Source: Leucobacter sp.
GTDB lineage: Bacteria; Actinomycetota; Actinomycetes; Actinomycetales; Microbacteriaceae
NCBI GenBank assembly: GCA_012510755.1
Contig: JAAZHL010000214.1
Span: 1-9,463, forward strand
Length of the DNA: 9,463 bases
Reading direction: 5' to 3'
A program made the position numbers and the translations under genes. Below, one piece after another: positions 1 to 4,000 of this stretch (position 1 is its first letter; the number at the start of each line of letters is the position of its first letter). The notes beneath the pieces were generated by a model. That model saw only the letters and a list, made by a program, of their open reading frames with translations, did not search any database and was not told the DNA's origin.

Positions 1-4
1 AAAG

Positions 5-25
5 TTATCCACAGGCTTATCAACA
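5..25 (+). promoter_or_regulatory. Pair of DnaA-box-like 9-mers
   Basis: TTATCCACA at 5-13 matches the bacterial DnaA-box consensus exactly. TTATCAACA at 17-25 differs from it at one base. They lie in the same orientation with starts 12 bp apart, in noncoding sequence just downstream of the crgA stop. Families known to flank this locus (dnaA, dnaN, gyrB, gyrA) lie near oriC in Actinobacteria, so stray DnaA-binding sites here are plausible. Two boxes do not make an origin, and the window starts only 4 bp before the first, so more may lie to the left. Confidence 0.5.
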
Positions 26-59
26 CCTGGGGAGAATTACACTGATGTGATTCTCGAAA

Positions 60-341
60 TCACTTCCACCACGGGGTCATCATGAAGCCCACGAGCACGA
101 GACCGAACCCAACAAAAATGTTGCCCTGACCGAGGGCGGGAATCGGCAGCGGCGTCGCAGTGGTACTGGTGATGTAGTACACGACGATCCAGATCAGCCC
201 GAGCAGCATGAAGCCAAACATGAGTGGCTTGAACCACACTGGGTTGGGTGCTTCACGACGCAGCGCAGCGGCCTCTTCTTTGCTGAGTTCGTCCATTTGC
301 TTCGAGCGTTGCTTGCTCACATCTTTACCTGCTGCAGCCAT
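60..341 (-). CDS. crgA: Cell division protein CrgA
   Basis: 93-residue membrane protein, the same size as mycobacterial CrgA. It has a charged cytoplasmic N-terminus rich in Lys, Arg and Glu (residues 1-32). Two predicted membrane spans follow, about 36-57 (GFMLLGLIWIVVYY) and 72-90, and the protein ends in WWK. The short amphipathic head, a first span with an LIGLIW-like core, and a second span at the very C-terminus are the family pattern. CrgA is known to bind FtsZ, FtsQ and FtsI-type proteins and to help recruit wall synthesis to the septum. The frame stays open upstream to 491, but that extension would run through the sortase promoter and into its coding region. The ATG at 341 gives family length and lies 7 nt after a TAGAAT box, so I chose it. 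It is divergent from the sortase gene. A 6-bp hairpin (47-52/58-63) straddles the stop codon but has no T-run. Confidence 0.93.
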   Translation of the reverse strand: MAAAGKDVSKQRSKQMDELSKEEAAALRREAPNPVWFKPLMFGFMLLGLIWIVVYYITSTTATPLPIPALGQGNIFVGFGLVLVGFMMTPWWK

Positions 342-348
342 GCCAATG

Positions 349-354
349 ATTCTA
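349..354 (-). promoter_or_regulatory. Candidate -10 box for leaderless crgA
   Basis: On the minus strand the sequence reads TATAGAAT; the TAGAAT hexamer fits the actinobacterial -10 pattern TAnnnT. Exactly 7 nt separate it from the crgA ATG, so transcription would start at or next to the A of the ATG. There is no clear Shine-Dalgarno before this start, which agrees with a leaderless message. No good -35 is visible (weak GCTGAG or CGCTGA at 17-18 nt spacing). Confidence 0.5.
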
Positions 355-362
355 TACGGTTC

Positions 363-387
363 AGGTGTGCTCTCAGCGATCACACCT
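363..387. repeat. Inverted repeat in divergent promoter, putative operator
   Basis: AGGTGTG at 363-369 and CACACCT at 381-387 form a perfect 7-bp inverted repeat with an 11-nt spacer. Allowing one bulged base, the arms extend to TTC-AGGTGTG and CACACCT-A-GAA. The centres of the arms are 18 bp apart, roughly two helical turns, as for a dimeric regulator. It covers the upstream part of both divergent promoters, and its right arm touches the sortase -10 box. Operator function is inference; no regulator is encoded in the window. Confidence 0.4.
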
Positions 388-392
388 AGAAT
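387..392 (+). promoter_or_regulatory. Candidate -10 box for leaderless sortase operon
   Basis: TAGAAT on the plus strand ends 7 nt before the sortase ATG at 400, the same hexamer and spacing as for crgA on the other strand. The 7 nt between (TGAGCCC) hold no Shine-Dalgarno, which supports a leaderless transcript. No convincing -35 is visible at 17-18 nt (GGTGTG lies there and overlaps the inverted repeat). Confidence 0.5.
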
Positions 393-399
393 TGAGCCC

Positions 400-1161
400 A
401 TGAGTGGTCGACATCGCAAGAGGCGTCGCGCGAGAGCGAGACTCAGCCCGCTCACCGTAATCGGTGAGTTGTTGTTTGTTGCGGGGCTCATCGTGGGCGG
501 CTATCTGCTGTGGCAGCCGTGGTACACCACCGTCGTGGTTGCAGGCGAACAGGTCGAGATTTCTAGACAGGTGTCTGCGCAGCTGCGGGCGACGTCACCC
601 GAACCCACCGCACCCGTTGAACCGGGTGTCGTGCCGGCCACCGCCCTGGTGGGTGCGAACGAAGACTTTGGGGTGATCTACATTCCGACGTTCGGCAACA
701 CCTTCGCAAATGTCATCTCAGAGGGCACGGCGTCACGGCAGGTGCTGAACGCTGGCGATAAGGGCATCGGGCGTTACGACTCGACCCAGATGCCCGGTGA
801 ACCGGGCAACATGGGTCTGGCAGCGCACCGGTCGGGGCCGTTTACGACCCCGTTCCGAGACATTATGAGTCTGCGGGTGGGCGATGCGATTTTTATTGAG
901 ACCGCCCAAGGGTGGTACACCTACCGGTTCCGTTCGCTGGAATATGTGTGGCCGCACGAGACCGATGTGCTCTCACCCTTTCCGAGACTTGACGGGGTGC
1001 CCGGTGAAGATCAGGTGCTGACATTGACGACCTGCCATCCTGAGAATTGGAGCATCGCAGAGCGCGCCATCGCCTACGCCGTGCTAGAAGACTTTCAGCC
1101 GAGCAGTGACGGACCACCGGCAGAGCTGCTCGAGTTCAACCCTGCGATAGAGGCGGTATAG
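400..1161 (+). CDS. Class E sortase
   Basis: 253-residue membrane-anchored cysteine transpeptidase. The basic N-terminus (RHRKRRRARAR) is followed by one membrane span at about 19-38, a Pro-rich linker (67-80) and the sortase barrel. The active-site residues are visible: His143 in LAAHRS, Cys212 in TLTTCHP and Arg222 in ERAIAY. TLTTC is the usual sortase catalytic strand, and the CHP and short Cys-Arg spacing resemble actinobacterial class E enzymes. These typically cleave LAXTG-like signals and attach surface proteins to peptidoglycan; no such substrate is encoded here. The frame is open back to 208, but the upstream part overlaps crgA. The ATG at 400 immediately precedes the basic anchor and sits 7 nt after a -10-like box. 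It is the first gene of an operon with the small membrane gene and trpG. In M. tuberculosis this position holds Rv0012 (DUF881) instead. Confidence 0.9.
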   Translation: MSGRHRKRRRARARLSPLTVIGELLFVAGLIVGGYLLWQPWYTTVVVAGEQVEISRQVSAQLRATSPEPTAPVEPGVVPATALVGANEDFGVIYIPTFGNTFANVISEGTASRQVLNAGDKGIGRYDSTQMPGEPGNMGLAAHRSGPFTTPFRDIMSLRVGDAIFIETAQGWYTYRFRSLEYVWPHETDVLSPFPRLDGVPGEDQVLTLTTCHPENWSIAERAIAYAVLEDFQPSSDGPPAELLEFNPAIEAV

Positions 1162-1163
1162 TT

Positions 1164-1328
1164 ATGTTCTCGCTGATATGGCGGTTTTTCCCGGGGCCCG
1201 CGGTCGTGCGCGTCTTGCTTATGCTGGTGGTGCTTGCGGCGCTGGTGTACGGGCTCGTTTTCTATGGTTACCCGTGGGCGGCACAGTTCATTGAGGCCGA
1301 AGAGATTGCGACGGTTGGTGGAGAATAA
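1164..1328 (+). CDS. Small single-span membrane protein, function unknown
   Basis: 54-residue ORF that fills the gap between the sortase and trpG exactly. It starts 2 nt after the sortase stop, and its TAA overlaps the trpG ATG (TAATG). A GAGGCGG stretch about 7 nt upstream could be a weak ribosome site. The protein has an aromatic N-terminus (MFSLIWRFFPGP), one hydrophobic helix at about 14-36 (VVRVLLMLVVLAALVYGLVF), then YGYPW and an acidic tail (EAEEI). Arg7 and Arg16 lie before the helix and acidic residues after it, suggesting an N-in, C-out single-pass protein. I do not recognise a family. The coupling on both sides is strong evidence that it is translated. A link to the sortase is guilt by association only. 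Confidence 0.75.
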   Translation: MFSLIWRFFPGPAVVRVLLMLVVLAALVYGLVFYGYPWAAQFIEAEEIATVGGE

Positions 1329-1966
1329 TGACCCGCATTTTGGTAATTGATAACTACGACAGCTTTGTCTACACACTGAACGGTTATCTGCAGCAGCTCG
1401 GCGCCGAGACGATGGTGATTCGAAATGATGACGTGAGCGTTGGTGGCCTTGAGCAGCTCGTCGCAGAGTTCGATGGTGTGCTGATCTCTCCCGGCCCCGG
1501 CACCCCGACAAACGCGGGAGTCTCGATTGCGATGGTGCATCTGGCACTGCGTACCGGTGTACCGCTGCTGGGGGTATGCCTGGGACACCAGGCCATTGCT
1601 GAAGCACTGGGTGCGACCGTCACCCACGCAGACGAACTTATGCACGGCAAGGTGTCGGTCGTGCGCCACGGCGGCGACGAGTTCTTCGCCGGTGTCAGCC
1701 CAGAGTTTCGTGCCACCCGCTACCATTCGCTGGCGGTCGTGCGCGACACCGTGCCAGCCGAGCTGCACGTGACCGCAGAGACTGACGGCGGCATCGTCAT
1801 GGCCTTGCGGCACCACGAGCAGCCGATCTATGGGGTGCAATACCACCCCGAGTCAGTGCTGACCGAGGGTGGCTACCGTCAGCTCGGCAACTGGTTGCAA
1901 GTCTGTGGCGCTGCCAACGCTGCGGCGGTTGCCGCCACCCTCTCACCGCTGCTCGCAGGCGACTGA
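1328..1966 (+). CDS. trpG: Glutamine amidotransferase subunit (anthranilate / aminodeoxychorismate synthase component II)
   Basis: 212-residue class I glutamine amidotransferase. It releases ammonia from glutamine for a chorismate-using partner, making anthranilate (tryptophan) or aminodeoxychorismate (folate). The start motif IDNYDSFVY is at 8-15, and the oxyanion region SPGPGTP at 54-60. The nucleophile is Cys84 in GVCLGHQA, and the rest of the triad is His173 and Glu175 in YHPESVLTEGG. All catalytic residues are present and the length is normal. The last 20 or so residues are Ala-rich and poorly conserved in character. The ATG overlaps the preceding stop (TAATG), with GGTGGAG 4 nt upstream as ribosome site. 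No component I gene lies in the window, so trpG versus pabA cannot be decided; the M. tuberculosis equivalent in this position is named trpG. Why it sits in a wall/division locus is unclear. Confidence 0.92.
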   Translation: MTRILVIDNYDSFVYTLNGYLQQLGAETMVIRNDDVSVGGLEQLVAEFDGVLISPGPGTPTNAGVSIAMVHLALRTGVPLLGVCLGHQAIAEALGATVTHADELMHGKVSVVRHGGDEFFAGVSPEFRATRYHSLAVVRDTVPAELHVTAETDGGIVMALRHHEQPIYGVQYHPESVLTEGGYRQLGNWLQVCGAANAAAVAATLSPLLAGD

Positions 1967-2007
1967 ACCCGGCACCCATCTCGCCGCTGCTTGCAAGCGA
2001 CTGAGCC
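1941..2007 (+). repeat. Imperfect direct repeat of the trpG 3' end
   Basis: The 29 bp at 1941-1969, which end the trpG coding sequence and include its TGA, recur at 1979-2007. The offset is 38 bp and there are 4 mismatches. Every mismatch is a transition (A/G, C/T, G/A, A/G), as expected for an old local duplication that has drifted. The second copy lies outside the gene and runs into the hairpin at 1997-2024. Confidence 0.6.
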
Positions 2008-2024
2008 TGTCGAAGCCCAGTCGC
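1997..2024. repeat. REP-like hairpin downstream of trpG
   Basis: GCGACTGAGC (1997-2006) and GCCCAGTCGC (2015-2024) pair over 10 positions with a single mismatch around an 8-nt loop (CTGTCGAA). The core GAGCCTGTCGAAG resembles the palindromic REP-type motif often scattered between genes in GC-rich bacteria; that resemblance is from general familiarity, not a search. There is no T-run on either strand, so it is not a classical intrinsic terminator. Its place between convergent genes would still suit transcript-end protection or bidirectional pausing. Confidence 0.45.
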
Positions 2025-2068
2025 AGGCCAGCCCACTCAACCCACACCAGCCCAACTGGGCGCCGCCG

Positions 2069-2126
2069 CTTCGGTCGGATTTCAGCACTCAGTCGGTGGA
2101 TTTCTTGACAATTCCTCCGACCGAAG
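2069..2126. repeat. 11-bp perfect inverted repeat in convergent gap
   Basis: CTTCGGTCGGA (2069-2079) and TCCGACCGAAG (2116-2126) are exact reverse complements separated by 36 nt. The core TCCGACCG occurs once more at 2134-2141 (TCCGACCGCAGGA), giving two direct copies 18 bp apart plus one inverted copy. A consensus TTGACA lies inside the loop at 2105-2110. No gene is visible here. The long loop makes a simple terminator unlikely. Confidence 0.45.
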
Positions 2127-2170
2127 AAGGATCTCCGACCGCAGGATTGTGTTGTGCGATCTTATGCAGC

Positions 2171-2249
2171 GGGTAACTAGCCGTTGCAGGGGGGAGACTA
2201 GCCAATTCAGGGGGCGGACAGCTCGCGGGCAACTAACCGGTGCAGGAGG
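2171..2249. repeat. Three degenerate copies of the pknB stop-codon region
   Basis: An 18-bp unit occurs at 2176-2193 (ACTAGCCGTTGCAGGGGG), 2197-2214 (ACTAGCCAATTCAGGGGG) and 2232-2249 (ACTAACCGGTGCAGGAGG). Unit 1 matches each of the other two at 15 of 18 positions; extended to 23 bp (2171-2193 against 2227-2249), units 1 and 3 match at 19. The third unit contains the last codons and the TAG stop of the pknB reading frame on the minus strand. The other two lie downstream of the stop and keep the TAG. Confidence 0.5.
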
Positions 2250-2619
2250 TCAGGGTGATCTGCGATCTCTGGGGCTGTTGACCAATCAGCGACTGTGCAA
2301 TGACCGGAAAACCAGTTTCCATTGTGCAGTCGGTTCGCGGCACAGGCACGACACTCGCCAACCCGTCGAGCATTTGTGTTGCTGCGGCAAGGGCCTGACC
2401 ACGGACATCGGGAATGGCCACTTTGCCGCTCGCAATGACTACATCAATGGCGCCACCGCGGTGCAGTGGGTTGCCCGGCCCGGGCGACGAAGAAATGACT
2501 CTGCCTGCCGGCAAACGCGCGTCATCTTGCTCGGTCACACTGCCTACGATCAGCCCTGCAGCCTCGACCTGCTCGGTGAATTGCTCAAGCGACAACCGAT
2601 CGTACGCCGGTACCTCAGG
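2233..2619 (-). pseudogene. pknB: Severed C-terminal PASTA part of PknB (after frameshift)
   Basis: This frame continues PknB after the one-base shift at 2618-2620. It encodes 128 residues with no start of its own except a TTG at 2595. It reads PEVPAYDRLSLEQF and then two PASTA-type repeats. The first covers about residues 4-65 (AGLIVGSVTEQDD, PGPGNPLHRGGAIDVVIASG). The second covers about 66-126 (IPDVRGQALAAATQML through SQITLTSCTG). PASTA repeats of this kinase class are extracellular and bind muropeptide or lipid II. Translated alone the fragment would have no signal or membrane anchor, so it only makes sense joined to the kinase. The intact protein would be 564 residues. The repeats show no decay, so the lesion is recent or is a sequencing error. 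Confidence 0.8.
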
Positions 2620-3926
2620 GTTTCGGGGCCGATCGACACAAAGAGGGTGATCTCACTCTCTTTCATGACACGAATGCCAGCTTCTGGGTCGGTGCCGACC
2701 ACACCGCCTGCGCCAACCTCGTCAGAGGCGACCTCTTCGAGAATAGGCACGAGGTTGAGGTTCAGCAATTGCTCAATCGCCGCATCTTGTTTGACCCCGA
2801 TCAGGTCGGGCACCTCGCGGCTGCTCTCGGGCACAAATGAGCCCGGCACCATGGTTACCACCCAAAACGCGACGGCAGCAATAATCGCGGCAACCGTAAG
2901 AATCGCGGCCCACACCCACATCACTGGCGGGCGGCTCTGCGATCTGGTTGCACCGCCAGTCTCTGAGAGCCGGCGCAGAGCGAGGTCTGACTCAGACACT
3001 TCTTCACCAGCACTGAACAACACCGACGCCTGGTCAGAGCCGTCGTCGAGTTTCGGCATCACACCCGAGGCAGCGAGGCGAAGTGCTTCACGAAACTCAG
3101 ATGCCGTCTGAAAACGTCGATTGCGATCTTTTGCGAGCGAGTGCAATACGACCCGGTCGATTTCGGGGGTGATTTCGGCGTTGTGCGTGCTCGGTGACTG
3201 TGGGCGTTCACTCACATGCTGGTAGGCGACTGCCACCGCCGTGTCACCACGAAACGGCACCATTCCCGCGAGCAGCTCATACAGCAACACACCGGTCGAA
3301 TAGAGGTCGGTACGAGTGTCGACCGTCTCGCCCTTGGCCTGCTCGGGTGAAAAATAGGCAGCAGTGCCGAGAATCGCCGTTGTCTGCTGCATGGTCGACG
3401 ACGTTTCAGACACCGCTCGTGCGATGCCGAAGTCCATCACCTTGACCTGGCCGGCCTTCGTGATCATGATGTTCGCTGGCTTAATGTCACGGTGCACAAT
3501 GCCCGCGCGATGCGAATACTCGAGCGCGCTCAACACGGCATCAACGACTCGACATGCCTCTGTCGGGCTCAGCTGATCTTCGGCGAGCAGCTGCCGCAGG
3601 TCTTTGCCATCAACAAACTCCATGACAATGAACGGCAGGCGCTGCGGACCCTCGGGGGCTTGAATCAGGTCATCACCCGCATCGAGCACTCGTACCACGC
3701 TCGGGTGTGCGAGGCGCGAGGCCGACTGCGCCTCTTGGCGAAAACGCGATCGAAATTCTTCATCATTGGCGAGGGTCGCCCGCATGACCTTGATGGCGAC
3801 CTGCCGGCCAAGCTTCACATCGGTGCCGCGATAGACCGTGGACATGCCGCCTTGACCAAGCAGTTCACCGATCGCGTAGCGACCAGCCAACATGCGCTCA
3901 GCCCCTGGAGCGGCAGTCTGCGACAT
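2550..3926 (-). CDS. pknB: Ser/Thr protein kinase PknB, frameshifted in its PASTA region
   Basis: Membrane receptor-type kinase that controls wall growth and division. The kinase domain covers about residues 16-285: Gly loop GQGGMSTVYRG (24-34), Lys46 in VAIK, HRDIKPAN (145-152) with Asp147, DFG (165-167), a Thr-rich activation loop (174-188) and SPE (193-195). A juxtamembrane linker leads to one membrane span at about 335-358, then a first PASTA repeat (369-434). After Thr436 the frame breaks: ACC-CTG-AGG is read where ACC-CCT-GAG would continue the family sequence, so one C is missing from a CCC run (plus positions 2618-2620). As written, the protein ends with 22 unrelated residues (LRYRRTIG...). 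Repair gives 564 residues with three PASTA repeats; M. tuberculosis PknB has four. The ATG at 3926 has a good AGGAG 9 nt upstream. It follows pknA after 74 nt and is the last gene of the operon. Confidence 0.88.
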   Translation of the reverse strand: MSQTAAPGAERMLAGRYAIGELLGQGGMSTVYRGTDVKLGRQVAIKVMRATLANDEEFRSRFRQEAQSASRLAHPSVVRVLDAGDDLIQAPEGPQRLPFIVMEFVDGKDLRQLLAEDQLSPTEACRVVDAVLSALEYSHRAGIVHRDIKPANIMITKAGQVKVMDFGIARAVSETSSTMQQTTAILGTAAYFSPEQAKGETVDTRTDLYSTGVLLYELLAGMVPFRGDTAVAVAYQHVSERPQSPSTHNAEITPEIDRVVLHSLAKDRNRRFQTASEFREALRLAASGVMPKLDDGSDQASVLFSAGEEVSESDLALRRLSETGGATRSQSRPPVMWVWAAILTVAAIIAAVAFWVVTMVPGSFVPESSREVPDLIGVKQDAAIEQLLNLNLVPILEEVASDEVGAGGVVGTDPEAGIRVMKESEITLFVSIGPETLRYRRTIGCRLSNSPSRSRLQG

Positions 3927-3935
3927 CTATGTGTT

Positions 3936-3940
3936 CTCCT
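3936..3940 (-). promoter_or_regulatory. Shine-Dalgarno of pknB
   Basis: AGGAG on the minus strand lies 9 nt before the ATG at 3926. It fixes the pknB start and is stronger than the sites before the coupled genes upstream. That fits pknB being the only gene of the operon not joined by a stop/start overlap. Confidence 0.65.
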
Positions 3941-3961
3941 GAAGTGTGTGAATTCTTCTCT

Positions 3962-3967
3962 AGTCTA
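3962..3967 (-). promoter_or_regulatory. Weak candidate -10 box before pknB
   Basis: TAGACT on the minus strand fits TAnnnT and lies in the 74-nt pknA-pknB gap, about 21 nt upstream of the pknB AGGAG. No recognisable -35 is found at 17-18 nt. It could give pknB a promoter of its own, but a chance match is also likely. Confidence 0.22.
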
Positions 3968-4000
3968 GGGTCGAGTCGTGATTTCTACGTGCAGTTGTGG

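Noticed and set aside
47..63. Hairpin GTGATT/AATCAC as crgA terminator
   Set aside because: The stem is only 6 bp, overlaps the stop codon and is not followed by a T-run on the minus strand.
208..399. 64-residue N-terminal extension of the sortase
   Set aside because: It is antisense to crgA and lacks a signal; the basic membrane anchor expected at the N-terminus begins directly at the ATG at 400.
342..491. 50-residue N-terminal extension of crgA
   Set aside because: It would overlap the sortase start and both promoters and exceed the family length of about 93 residues. The ATG at 341 has a fitting -10 box.
2050..2061. Small palindrome GCCCAACTGGGC as a terminator
   Set aside because: 5-bp arms with a 2-nt loop cannot form a stable hairpin and there is no T-run.
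2614..2630. Programmed -1 ribosomal frameshift in pknB
   Set aside because: The codons GAA ACC CTG do not form an X XXY YYZ heptamer, re-pairing after slippage would be poor, and I see no stimulatory signal. A missing C is simpler.
2149..3111. Open frame of 320 residues on the plus strand, antisense to pknB
   Set aside because: It lies opposite clear kinase and PASTA coding sequence, and its translation is Arg/Ser/Thr-rich without domains. It is the usual shadow frame in GC-rich DNA.
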